From assembly GCF_000477435.1 (NCBI RefSeq), contig NC_022576.1:2108001-2172000 (forward strand): DNA of 64,000 bases. Reading direction: 5' to 3'. This DNA is from Candidatus Symbiobacter mobilis CR. GTDB lineage: Bacteria; Pseudomonadota; Gammaproteobacteria; Burkholderiales; Burkholderiaceae_C. The translations under genes and the position numbers were made by a program. Shown in pieces: positions 46,323-54,628 of this stretch. The notes beneath the pieces were generated by a model. The model made no database searches and had not been told where the DNA came from. It saw only the letters and a list, made by a program, of their open reading frames with translations. Every line of letters starts with the position of its first letter. Positions within the stretch are counted from its first letter, which is position 1.

Positions 46323-46626
46323 GATTTACTCCTTGTCCAAAGCTCGCGCCATCTCGATGGCGACGTTTGATGTCGCGCTTCTGTGAGGACTTATCGCCTC
46401 CCAACAAAAGCAGATAGAGCACATCCTTACGACGGGTGAAATAGACGCGATAGCCAGGACCGAAGTGAATGCGCATTTCAGAAACTCCCTCACCGACAGG
46501 TTCACAGTCTCTGAAGTTGCCATGCTCGGCAGATCGGATGCGGAGAGCGATACGAGCACGTCCTGCCTTGTCCTTCAATGCCGCAAGCCAAGCGTCAAAT
46601 TCATCTGAGCGTTGAAAGGTGTTCAT
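46315..46626 (-). CDS. RelE/ParE-superfamily toxin (HigB-like killer protein)
   Basis: A 103-residue toxin starting at the second Met of a slightly longer frame (MNTFQRSDEFDAWLAALKD). Family signatures are GNFRDCEPVGEGVSEMRIHFGPGYRVYFTRR and LLLLGGDKSSQKRDI. Likely a ribosome-dependent mRNA interferase. Forms the operon with the antidote gene that follows. On the minus strand GTTAGGC, an attC crossover-type box, lies 70 nt upstream. Confidence 0.92.
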   Translation of the reverse strand: MNTFQRSDEFDAWLAALKDKAGRARIALRIRSAEHGNFRDCEPVGEGVSEMRIHFGPGYRVYFTRRKDVLYLLLLGGDKSSQKRDIKRRHRDGASFGQGVNHG

Positions 46627-46695
46627 ACAACTAAGTGTATCCAGTCGGATACCAGGATGCAAGCTTGGCGAAATTGTCAGTTCGTAGCATGTGTG

Positions 46696-46746
46696 GCCTA
46701 ACGTCTGAATTTAGGGGCTGCCGAAGGCAGTCCGCTGGAATGAATC
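46696..46746 (-). other. attC-like site 1 (intron-invaded)
   Basis: Plus-strand GCCTAAC (GTTAGGC on minus, fitting GTTRRRY) is followed by an imperfect hairpin: AGGGG-CTGCC, loop GAA, GGCAG-TCCGCT with an extrahelical G. It ends GGAATGAATC, exactly where the intron begins. The layout equals the sites at 48,134 and 51,605. Confidence 0.65.
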
Positions 46747-47592
46747 GTGTGCGCCCAGCATGGGCGCGAGCTTATGGGGCGACAGCAAAGCCCATCGGCT
46801 TGGCGCTTAGGGTACATGCGGCGTTCATGCGGCGTTTGCGCACAGAAAGTTTGCATTCTTACCTGGGGAGATCTGCACCGCGTGCGGTGCGAATGGATGA
46901 CGGCGTGACCATGGAAGACTTTCCCACCCATGCACGCGCACACTGGCCAGCCGTGCGACAGCAAATTTGGGCGCTACCTGCGCGCCGGGGTGCTGGTCAA
47001 AAGCAAGGTGGCACCGATGAGCGAATGCGCCTTTTTGGGCTTCACGATCCAGGGCAAGAAAGTACGCTGGACTGATAAGGCCCTGGCGGATTTCAAGCAC
47101 CGCATCAAGAAGCTGACTGGGCGAAACTGGGGCGTTTCCATGGAATACCGGCTGAAGAAACTGGGGCAATACGTGCGGGGGTGGACGGCGTACTTTGGCA
47201 TCAGCCAGTATTACCGCCCGGTACCCGAACTGGACGAGTGGATCAGAATGCGCATCCGAATGTGCTACTGGAAACAGTGGCGATGGTCACGCACGAAGAT
47301 CAAGAACTTGCTGGCATTGGGCATAAGCCTGAAGTCGGCAATGCAGCACGGAGTCAGCAGCCAAAGCTATTGGCAGATGTCCAGAACCCCGGTTATCAAT
47401 CAGGCCCTATCCAACGTGTGGTTATGGGAGCAGGGTTTGCTGAGTGTGAAAGACCTGTGGTGCAAGGCACAGGGATACACGGTCATCAAGAGAAAGACAT
47501 CGTCGAGCGAGCCGACTTGTAGCACCACCCACTGCGGACCCGCACGGTGGGTGGTGTGGGGGGTGACGGCTAGAAGTCGTTGCCTACCCGAT
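46747..47592 (+). mobile_element. Group II intron relic 2 with reverse transcriptase fragment
   Basis: It begins with the common 5' end GTGTGCGCCCAGCATGGGCG and ends CCTACCCGAT like the longest copy, but at least three internal segments are missing. The reverse transcriptase is reduced to a few N-terminal codons, a short RYLRAGVLV piece and the maturase/C-terminal region (from SKVAPMSECAFLGF to the end), open from ~46,930. No catalytic YADD remains. Confidence 0.88.
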
Positions 47593-47888
47593 TAGCCTTT
47601 GGTATGCTGTAACCATACTTTCGGCTTACGCCGGTGGTGGAAAACTGAGACTACTATGATTTCTGTACTGCTTGCGTGATAAATGATTGAATACGGGAAT
47701 TTCCGGGTAAGGATGTGACGAAACTCACCTTCAATTCGCGGAAATGCAAGCGGCATTCGCTGCATTTTTGAAATGGCGGCATCTACCGCACGGGCAAATT
47801 CAAAACCCAAGCCTACTGCACATGCCTCGTACCAATTTTGAGCCTCCAATAGTTCCTGCTCAGCTTCTGGCCTGAAAACCACCTTCAT
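47592..47888 (-). CDS. RelE/ParE-family toxin
   Basis: A 98-residue toxin; the ATG at 47,888 starts MKVVFRPEAEQELLEAQNWYE, the ParE pattern, and FPYSIIYHASSTEIIVVSVFHHRRKPKVW is the conserved C-terminal strand. An extension of 14 codons upstream would overlap the antitoxin further and is not family-like. The stop codon sits on the 3' intron boundary, so the last residues may have been changed by the intron. ParE relatives act on gyrase or as RNases; which is not clear. Confidence 0.92.
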   Translation of the reverse strand: MKVVFRPEAEQELLEAQNWYEACAVGLGFEFARAVDAAISKMQRMPLAFPRIEGEFRHILTRKFPYSIIYHASSTEIIVVSVFHHRRKPKVWLQHTKG

Positions 47889-48112
47889 TGCCTTTGGTTT
47901 CCAAAAAGCGTTGAACGAACCTGTTCCCATGGAATACTGCTTGACGGCTCGTTGTGGTGTTCGGACAGGCGACGATGCAACTCAGCCGACTCCTCCGACG
48001 ACAGATGCAATGCACCTGCCGTGTTTTCAGCGATGCTGTCCCAGATGTCTTCGACAAGTTGGATGCGCTCTGCAATGGGTAAAGATCTAAAGTCTAATGT
48101 GGTTGTGTTCAT
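47885..48112 (-). CDS. Addiction-module antitoxin (CHP02574-type)
   Basis: A 75-residue protein from MNTTTLDFRSLPIAERIQLVEDIWDSIAEN, the signature of the putative addiction module component family that accompanies RelE/ParE toxins. The stop overlaps the toxin start by 4 nt (ATGA). A start 11 codons earlier is less likely because it enters the attC-like region. Confidence 0.9.
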   Translation of the reverse strand: MNTTTLDFRSLPIAERIQLVEDIWDSIAENTAGALHLSSEESAELHRRLSEHHNEPSSSIPWEQVRSTLFGNQRQ

Positions 48113-48133
48113 AGATGAAGGATACGCCAATGG

Positions 48134-48192
48134 GGCTAACGTCAAAAGTAAGGGGCGACGCGCTTCAACGCGACATCCCGCTTGACTACGAG
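48134..48192 (-). other. attC-like site 2 (intron-invaded)
   Basis: Plus-strand GGCTAAC, then GTCAA…AAGGGG-CGACGCG, loop, CGCG-ACATCCCGCTTGAC with bulged bases. The arms pair imperfectly as in integron attC sites, and the sequence ends immediately before the intron 5' end at 48,193. The box (GTTAGCC on minus) departs by one base from GTTRRRY. Confidence 0.6.
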
Positions 48193-49776
48193 GTGTGCGC
48201 CCAGCATGGGCGCGAACTTATGGGGTGAAAGTCCCTTGTGGGAGAACCGGATTGGACTCAACGTGAGTAATCTTAACCACTAGCCGACGGCAAGGGCTAC
48301 TTCGCGAGAAGTAGTCTGGAGGAAGCCCGAGTGCAAAAGTGCGAGACGACGAACAGGAACCGCATAGAAGGCCCAGAGTGCCGAGGCGAGCTGGCACATG
48401 ACAGCAAAGCCCATCGAACTGCTTGAAGACGTGCTGGACAGCGACAACCTGGCGCGTGCATGGAAACGGGTGAAGGCCAACAAGGGAGCGCCGGGCATTG
48501 ACGGCGTGACCATGGAAGACTTTCCCACCCATGCGCGCGCGCACTGGCCAGCCGTGCGAAAGCAAATCAGAGAAGGGCGATACCAGCCGCAAGCCGTGCG
48601 CAGGGTAGAAATACCCAAGCATGGTGGCGGCAAACGCCTGCTGGGCATCCCCACCATCATGGATCGGGTGATCCAGCAGGCCATCGCCCAGGTGCTCACG
48701 CCGATATTCGACCCGACCTTTTCGGAATCGAGCTACGGCTTTCGACCAGGCCGCAATGCACACCAGGCGATCAGGCAGGTGCAAGCGACCGTAAAGGAAG
48801 GCAGAAACATCGCAGTGGACATTGATTTGGCGAAGTTTTTCGACACCGTCAACCACGACGTGCTGATGAACTTGCTAGTGCGAACCATTGCGGACAAGCG
48901 ACTGCTGTGCCTGATAGGGCGCTACCTGCGCGCCGGGGTGCTGGTCGGTGAGCATATAAAACCCAGCGAAGTGGGCACCCCACAGGGTGGGCCACTATCG
49001 CCACTGCTGGCAAACGTCCTGCTGCACCAACTCGACCGTGAGTTGGAAAGGCGGGGCCACCGCTTTGCACGCTACGCCGATGACCTGATCATTCTGGTCA
49101 GAAGCCCACGCGCCGCACAGCGGGTGATGCAATCCATCACGCGGTATCTGGAAACCGTTCTCCAACTCCAAGTCAATCTTGCCAAAAGCAAGGTGGCACC
49201 GATGAGCGAAAGCGCCTTTTTGGGCTTCACGATCAAGGGCAAGAAAGTACGCTGGACTGATAAAGCCCTGGCGGATTTCAAGCACCGCATCAAGAAGCTG
49301 ACGGCGCGAAACTGGGGCGTTTCCATGGAATACCGGCTGAAGAAACTGGGGCAATACGTGCGGGGGTGGACGGGCTACTTTGGCATCAGCCAGTATTACC
49401 GCCCGGTACCCGAACTGGACGAGTGGATCAGAAGGCGCATCCGAATGTGCTACTGGAAACAGTGGCGCTGGCCACGCACGAAGATTAAGAACTTGCTGGC
49501 ATTGGGCGTAAGCCTGAAGTCGGCAATTCAGCACGGAGTCAGCAGCAAAAGCTATTGGCAGATGTCCAGAACCCCGGTTATCAATCAAGCCATATCCAAC
49601 GTGTGGTTACAGGAGCAGGGTTTGCTGAGTGTGAAAGACCTGTGGTGCAAAGCACAGGGGTACACGGGTAGGAAGCGAAAGACTTTGTCGAGCGAGCCGA
49701 CTTGTTGAACCGCCCACTGCGGACCCGCACGGTGGGTGGTGTGGGGGGCGACGGTTAGAAGCCGTTGCCTACCCGA
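48193..49776 (+). mobile_element. Group IIC-attC-type intron, longest reverse-transcriptase copy
   Basis: The 5' end is GTGTGCGCCC and the 3' end CCTACCCGAT. The only complete reverse transcriptase of the four copies lies inside, on the strand opposite to the cassette genes. Compared with the copy at 51,661, about 415 nt are missing between CAGCAAAGCCCATCG and CTGCTTGAAGACG, so only ~205 nt precede the ORF. That is too little for full ribozyme domains I-III; splicing is probably lost. Confidence 0.88.
48398..49708 (+). CDS. ltrA: Group II intron reverse transcriptase/maturase
   Basis: A 436-residue intron-encoded protein. The RT blocks are ANKGAPGIDGVTM, PKHGGGKRLLGIPTIMDRVIQQA, SSYGFRPGRNAHQAI, DIDLAKFFDTVNHD, GTPQGGPLSPLLAN and the catalytic RYADDLIIL, followed by the maturase X domain (FLGFTIKGKKVRW; YVRGWTGYFGISQYYRPV). 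No endonuclease domain is present, as in class C introns. The first codons (MTAKPIE) arise from the deletion join, so the natural N-terminus is replaced. Confidence 0.95.
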   Translation: MTAKPIELLEDVLDSDNLARAWKRVKANKGAPGIDGVTMEDFPTHARAHWPAVRKQIREGRYQPQAVRRVEIPKHGGGKRLLGIPTIMDRVIQQAIAQVLTPIFDPTFSESSYGFRPGRNAHQAIRQVQATVKEGRNIAVDIDLAKFFDTVNHDVLMNLLVRTIADKRLLCLIGRYLRAGVLVGEHIKPSEVGTPQGGPLSPLLANVLLHQLDRELERRGHRFARYADDLIILVRSPRAAQRVMQSITRYLETVLQLQVNLAKSKVAPMSESAFLGFTIKGKKVRWTDKALADFKHRIKKLTARNWGVSMEYRLKKLGQYVRGWTGYFGISQYYRPVPELDEWIRRRIRMCYWKQWRWPRTKIKNLLALGVSLKSAIQHGVSSKSYWQMSRTPVINQAISNVWLQEQGLLSVKDLWCKAQGYTGRKRKTLSSEPTC

Positions 49777-50390
49777 TAGGTTGTCTGTAGCTGCTCATAA
49801 TCCCTAAATACGTTCTCATGAAATCTGCAAAAATGAATTGATAACTTAAAAAGAAATAAGTAAAAACCTGCCTGGCTAAGAGTAAATTGCTTTTCCCTTT
49901 TGGGTTTTTTATCAAAAATCTGTACCGGCAATGTATGCAAGTCGTCCAGCACTGCAATATAATTAGATTCTAAGTATCCGCCCTTGGGGAGATAGAACAA
50001 AGAAGTAACCTTCTGCAATTTAATTGAGCTAATTTTCGATGAAACTTTGTTTGGATCAATCCCACTTTGAGCAAGCAAACTTTCATAAAGGGAAAGCGGG
50101 AAGATCGGTGCGAATACGATGCGAGCCGGAAGGTCTCTAGTATTTTCTTGGCTGATATCGCAACTGTTGCTGAGGATAATACCTTTTATTGATTTTCGTT
50201 CCGCAGTTTCTATATTAATTATGTCAAGACTGTTCCAGCCGTCTCCTTGTAGCAATCCACCCGGGTGTCTCGCTGTATAATAATTCATCTTCTCGGGGAA
50301 ATCCTTGAGTGCTTTAATAAGCCCTTCCTTGGCTTCCTGAGTCAGATAATATGGAATATGCTCTTTGATGTCTTCTATCGTGATGTCCAT
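49755..50390 (-). CDS. Uncharacterised protein, third gene of the TIGR04255 operon, 3' end altered by the intron
   Basis: A 211-codon frame (MDITIEDIKEHIPYYLTQEAKEGLIKALKDFPEK…) with no family I recognise. The central ILSNSCDISQENTRDLPARIVFAPI, with a conserved-looking SNSCD, is the most motif-like part. The last seven codons (from the Tyr after LQTT) lie inside the intron, so the native end is at or just before 49,777. It starts 6 nt after the preceding gene's stop and is certainly cotranscribed with it. AT-rich. Confidence 0.75.
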   Translation of the reverse strand: MDITIEDIKEHIPYYLTQEAKEGLIKALKDFPEKMNYYTARHPGGLLQGDGWNSLDIINIETAERKSIKGIILSNSCDISQENTRDLPARIVFAPIFPLSLYESLLAQSGIDPNKVSSKISSIKLQKVTSLFYLPKGGYLESNYIAVLDDLHTLPVQIFDKKPKREKQFTLSQAGFYLFLFKLSIHFCRFHENVFRDYEQLQTTYRVGNGF

Positions 50391-50396
50391 AAAAAC

Positions 50397-50741
50397 TTAG
50401 CCCTGATAAAAATCCCAGAGGTTTTCGAATAACACCTTCTCAAACTCACGACCTAGGGGCTCTTGATTTGAAGATAGTTCCTCAAAAAAGCTAGTGACAA
50501 CAGCCTCAAATGATGTTTCTAAAATTGATAGAGAATATCCAGTCAAAAAACTCTTGCTAGGTTCGTGGGTTAGAGATGTTCCACGAAATACAAAACCATA
50601 ATTACTGCCCCCGGAAAAATGCGGCGTGCTTGAGGATGGCTCATGCTTGCCATCCGGCGGCGAGAAAGTGCTAGCCAACATTCCGACCATCACTACAGTC
50701 CCGAGTGTCAGTGATGTTTGGTTAGTTTGGTATTTATTCAT
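50397..50741 (-). CDS. Uncharacterised small protein, second gene of the TIGR04255 operon
   Basis: A 114-residue protein overlapping the TIGR04255 gene by 8 nt. The N-terminus has a hydrophobic stretch (LTLGTVVMVGMLASTF) that could be a signal or membrane anchor, followed by a Ser/Pro/His-rich region and an acidic helical end (EFEKVLFENLWDFYQG). No family recognised. Its position between two tightly spaced genes is the main support. Confidence 0.7.
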   Translation of the reverse strand: MNKYQTNQTSLTLGTVVMVGMLASTFSPPDGKHEPSSSTPHFSGGSNYGFVFRGTSLTHEPSKSFLTGYSLSILETSFEAVVTSFFEELSSNQEPLGREFEKVLFENLWDFYQG

Positions 50742-51483
50742 ATTCTGGCTCCAGTCGCATGAGGGTCTGTTCAGTAAGGCAATCGAAAAATGTTTCTTTG
50801 CTTACGCGATGGATGTGCTCAAGCGCACTATCCAAATCTTGCTCAAGCTGTTCAACGGAAATACCGCCAATGTCCTTTATAGTGTCTATGTCAATTACAA
50901 CGCCTTCTTGCTCGGGTTTACCAGGAATAATAACTCTCGTTCCAGAAATAATCTGGATGATATTAATGAACCCTTCAACGGAAATTTCCATCCGAACTTG
51001 GTATGACTCCTTAGTTAAGTTATGGCTACCAATTCTCAGCGATAAATTAGCCAAGTCGACTTGATCGGTAGGGTCATTAGAATGAATAAGATCAACATAT
51101 TTGGTGGAATAACGTAGAACCTTGTCAACTAATCCGCTTTTCTTTAACACCCCAATCAATTTAATGATTGTTGCCTTGAAATCATTCCAACCTTTGTATG
51201 GCAAATTGCAGGCAACGGCCACACTGCGATCACCGACCAAAAAGCTATAATTCTGAAAGCGAATGCGGACGAGGGGAACATATTGTAGATTTGGATCGCT
51301 TTTCCGTATTACTTCAGGTATTTCGGACTGCGGAAGTCGTTCTAATTGTTTTTCCCCTTCGAATTCCGAAAACAAAATTCCAGGAAGTATATTCGACACG
51401 GGAAAATGCGCATCAAAACGACACTCAAAAAGTGCGTCTAATAATGGTTCTTTGCGAAGTCGCTTTGGAAGTTTATTGGCCAT
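50734..51483 (-). CDS. TIGR04255 family protein
   Basis: A 249-residue protein of a sporadically distributed family of unknown function. The family pattern is visible as LRKEPLLDALFECRFD near the start, VQ-type phrase YVPLVRIRFQNYSFLVGDRSVAVACNLPYKGW in the middle, the RYSTKYVDLI strand and the C-terminal GISVEQLEQDLDSALEHIHRVSKETFFDCLTEQTLMRLEPE. It is the first of three overlapping or abutting genes. AT-rich, and located directly downstream (minus strand) of an attC-like recombination site. Confidence 0.85.
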   Translation of the reverse strand: MANKLPKRLRKEPLLDALFECRFDAHFPVSNILPGILFSEFEGEKQLERLPQSEIPEVIRKSDPNLQYVPLVRIRFQNYSFLVGDRSVAVACNLPYKGWNDFKATIIKLIGVLKKSGLVDKVLRYSTKYVDLIHSNDPTDQVDLANLSLRIGSHNLTKESYQVRMEISVEGFINIIQIISGTRVIIPGKPEQEGVVIDIDTIKDIGGISVEQLEQDLDSALEHIHRVSKETFFDCLTEQTLMRLEPEYE

Positions 51484-51604
51484 CTTTTTTTACTAAGTAG
51501 CTATGTTGACGGGATTTATGCTTCTGTAAAATAACATATTTTTACTTGTTCTTCCACCACGCTTAAAACCATAATATATGCATCATATCGGGGGCATCCA
51601 AGCA

Positions 51605-51660
51605 ACCTAACGCTGAAATTAAGGGGCGCGGCGTTTAGCCGCGTCCCGCTTGAATGGAGA
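51605..51660 (-). other. attC-like site 3 (intron-invaded)
   Basis: Plus-strand ACCTAAC (GTTAGGT on minus, fits GTTRRRY) is followed by AATTAAGGGG-CGCGGC, loop GTTTA, GCCGCG-TCCCGCTTGAAT. The inner stem is perfect and the outer arms carry extrahelical bases, the form expected of a folded attC bottom strand. The intron starts right after, at 51,661. The 121 bases between it and the TIGR04255 gene hold no gene. Confidence 0.7.
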
Positions 51661-53232
51661 GTGTGCGCCCAGCATGGGCGCGAACTGAAGGTGTGGAAGT
51701 CCCCTGTGGGAGAACCGAATTGGACTCAACGTGAGCAATAGTAACCACTAGCCGACGGCAAGGGCTACTTCGCGAGAAGTAGTCTGGAGGAAGCCCGAGA
51801 GCAAAAGTGCGAGACGACGAACAGAAATCGCATAGAAGGCCCAGAGTGCCGAGGCGAGCTGGCACATGACAGCAAAGCCCATCGGTTTGGCGCTTAGGGT
51901 AAATGCGGCGTTTGCGCACAGAAAGTTTGCGTTCTTACCTGGGGAGATCTGTACCACGTGCGGTGCGAATGGATGACGACATGACCCCGGAAGGGTGTAC
52001 CGGGAAACCAAGACCCAAGCGCCGTGGCGAGCTGCCCGCTGCGTGACGAAGAAACTGGCAGCATCGTCATTCCGGAACACAGCGCGACTTGCAGCAATGC
52101 AGGCCGTGATGGTGCAGAAGTCAGCAGAGGCCATAGTAGGTGCTCAGGAGTCGGAACATCGAAGGGCCAAACAACGAGAGACAAGGAGCAGACGTGAAGA
52201 CCTCGCCCCCATCCATCAAGCCCGACCGGGCCAGATGCGGGCGGCGGCCAACACGCACCGGGCCTTGAAACAAGACGAAGTCAAAGTGAAGAGAGACCTG
52301 CTTGAAGACGTGCTGGACAGCGACAACCTGGCGCGTGCATGGAAACGGGTGAAGGCCAACAAGGGAGCGCCGGGCATTGACGGCGTGACCATGGAAGACT
52401 TTCCCACCCATGCGCGCGCGCACTGGCCAGCCGTGCGAAAGCAAATCAGAGAAGGGCGATACCAGCCGCAAGCCGTGCGCAGGGTAGAAATACCCAAGCA
52501 TGGTGGCGGCAAACGCCTGCTGGGCATCCCCACCATCATGGATCGGGTGATCCAGCAGGCCATCGCCCAGGTGCTCACGCCGATATTCGACCCGACCTTT
52601 TCGGAATCGAGCTACGGCTTTCGACCAGGCCGCAATGCACACCAGGCGATCAGGCAGGTGCAAGCGACCGTAAAGGAAGGCAGAAACATCGCAGTGGACA
52701 TTGATCTGGCGAAGTTTTTTGACACCGTCAACCACGACGTGCTGATGAACTTGCTAGGGCGAACCATTGCGGACAAGCGACTGCTGTGCCTGATAGGGCG
52801 CTACCTGCGCGCCGGGGTGCTGGTCGGTGAGCACATAAAACCCAGCGAAGTGGGCACCCCACAGGGTGGGCCACTATCGCCACTGCTGGCAAACGTCCTG
52901 CTGCACCAACTCGACCGTGAGTTGGAAAGGCGGGGCCACCGCTTTGCACGCTACGCCGATGACCTGATCATTCTGGTCAGAAGCCCACGCGCCGCACAGC
53001 GGGTGATGCAATCCATCACGCGGTATCTGGAAACCGTTCTCCAACTCCAAGTCAATCTTGCCAAAAGCAAGGTGGCACCGATGAGCGAAAGCGCCTTTCT
53101 GGGCTTCACGATCAAGGGCAAGAAAGTACGCTGGACTGATAAGGCCCTGACGGATTTCAAGCACCGCATCAAGAAGCTGACGGCGCGAAACTGGGGCGTT
53201 TCCATGGAATACCGGCTGAAGAAACTGGGGCA
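51661..53232 (+). mobile_element. Group IIC-attC-type intron, copy with full 5' region, 3'-truncated
   Basis: It has ~640 nt ahead of the reverse transcriptase blocks, the most complete 5' ribozyme portion of the four copies, then a reverse transcriptase nearly identical to the copy at 48,398. Identity ends abruptly at 53,233 inside the maturase domain (after the codons for KKLG), where the mobile island begins. Ribozyme domains V-VI are absent. Confidence 0.88.
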
Positions 53233-53263
53233 TTATGTAACCTTTCCGAGGAAACCCATATAA
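51995..53263 (+). pseudogene. Group II intron reverse transcriptase, truncated
   Basis: The RT catalytic blocks including RYADDLIIL are complete from about 52,303. The true start is uncertain; an ATG near 52,235 or a more upstream one would fit. After YRLKKLGH the frame leaves intron sequence and ends with foreign codons at 53,263. About 110 C-terminal residues, the end of the maturase domain, are missing. Confidence 0.85.
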
Positions 53264-53842
53264 ATCAAGGCTTTACGGCCTATCGGCTTTCCTCGAAGGG
53301 AACAAAAACAGGAACAATGACGTGGCACTGGAAGCCTCGTTGTATCGCTCTTCCCCAAAAGTGTGATGTAGATCACGCTGTGAATCTTCCTGAACCATCG
53401 TGCTACCAGATAGGCCACGAACAGCCACGCTGAAGGGGGAAAAGTGAAGGATCGCTCCCTTTGGGATCGACCGTGCCCGGTGCAGGATCGTCGCCTCTTC
53501 GATTCCAGATATTCCCTAGGGTAGGTGCCTACAAAACCTACAAAACCCCTCTGTGGTGTGTCCTGGTCGGTCAGGCACTGTGCATCCATCGATGCTCACA
53601 ACGTCGATCAGGAACGATCTTCCTCCTTCAGCGCATGGCAATGCATCCCTCGGCACGTGCTTTCCAGTGGGGGGCGCTCCCCAAATTTGGGGGATCAATC
53701 TGCCTTGGGGGGCGCGTAGCTCGAAGCTCGAAGATTCCGTAGGTTCCGGCTTCGATGGATGCCCTACCTACCTGGTCAATGTGACCGCAGGAATCGAGTA
53801 CATGCAAGCCCTGGACGGCCATTGTGACCGGCCAAAGGGGAT
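53233..53842. other. Left border region of the mobile island
   Basis: No supported gene in 610 bases. Contents: an inverted pair CGAGGAAA (53,247-53,254) / TTTCCTCG (53,288-53,295) just inside the border; a CGCTGAAGGGGGA motif at 53,428; and a degenerate copy of the island repeat at 53,503-53,545 (CCTACAAAACCTACAAAACC). An inverted CTCCTTCAGCG motif lies at 53,623. Confidence 0.5.
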
Positions 53843-54379
53843 TCAAGCTGCATCCTCGAACAGTGGGCATACGACTGGCAATGTCACCGTCAAGGAACTC
53901 ATTCGCTCCCCTGCACGCAATGCCGGTCTGGGGGCTAGGCATCGATAGCCTGAAGTGCAGTCAAGCTCCTTGCATGTCATGCAGGCTGGCCGCCCCCCGC
54001 TTCGATTCATGTCGGATTCGCTCAGATACCGCTTCCTCAGCAGCGCCAAAACCCGCTCCCTCCTGGTAGCCTGGCTCTCCTCGATGGTGGCATCGCTTGG
54101 GGGTGCAGCGCCGTTGTTCGCTGAAGGGGGAATGTCCTGGCCCTCGCCCCCTAGCCGGTGACTGTCTGGGGTGGGCAGTACCCATGTCCATCCTCCAAGA
54201 AAACCGGCCTTGTTGGGGGTGATTCCAAGCCTCTTGCAAGCACGGTGCAGCGCCCCCCGCTTGAACCCGGCCAGCTTTCCAGCTTCGAGCACCTCCCGCG
54301 CCGCTCTCGCGCCCCCGGCCAGTTGCTCCCGTAGGAACCGCCGCGCCCCCGCTCCGGCTTTCGTGTCGTTCTTCGTCAT
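53843..54379 (-). CDS. Winged-helix domain protein of the island
   Basis: A 178-residue protein; the ATG at 54,379 follows GAGGAGGGA at 4 nt, while the longer frame upstream only translates repeats. The first ~75 residues (FLREQLAGGARAAREVLEAGKLAGFKRGALHRACKRLGITPNKAGFLGGWTWVLP) match the winged-helix tail found at the end of many phage and plasmid primase-helicase proteins, here as a separate gene. The C-terminus has a Cys cluster (CMTCKELDC, YRC) that may bind a metal. Probably DNA-binding; function unknown. Confidence 0.65.
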   Translation of the reverse strand: MTKNDTKAGAGARRFLREQLAGGARAAREVLEAGKLAGFKRGALHRACKRLGITPNKAGFLGGWTWVLPTPDSHRLGGEGQDIPPSANNGAAPPSDATIEESQATRRERVLALLRKRYLSESDMNRSGGRPACMTCKELDCTSGYRCLAPRPALRAGERMSSLTVTLPVVCPLFEDAA

Positions 54380-54431
54380 TCGTCCCTCCTCGATGTGTGC
54401 CCGTGATGTGGGTGCTTTCGGCTCAACAATT

Positions 54432-54628
54432 TCCAGATATGCCCTAGGGTATGGCCCGGCAAAACCGGCAAAAGCCAGTTTTTCCCTGAATCCGGGGTAA
54501 ACCCACATCCTCCGCCGAAGGGAAAGCGCATGGCCATCCCCTCCTTCAGCGTGCTTCCCGAATCGGCTTTTCCGGTGTACGAATTTCCAAGAATGCCTAG
54601 GGGTGGGTACCGGCAAAACCGGCAAAAG
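54432..54628 (-). repeat. Two copies of the island repeat upstream of the winged-helix gene
   Basis: Copies at 54,432-54,474 and 54,588-54,628 share TTCCAGATATGCCCTAGGG-like sequence followed by CCGGCAAAACCGGCAAAAG. They are direct repeats about 155 nt apart, in the leader of the gene starting at 54,379. Confidence 0.75.

Noticed and set aside
53233-53589. 118-codon minus-strand frame at the island border
   Set aside because: Contains translated repeat (FVGFVGTYPREYLE) and border sequence, no ribosome-binding site, no recognisable domain.
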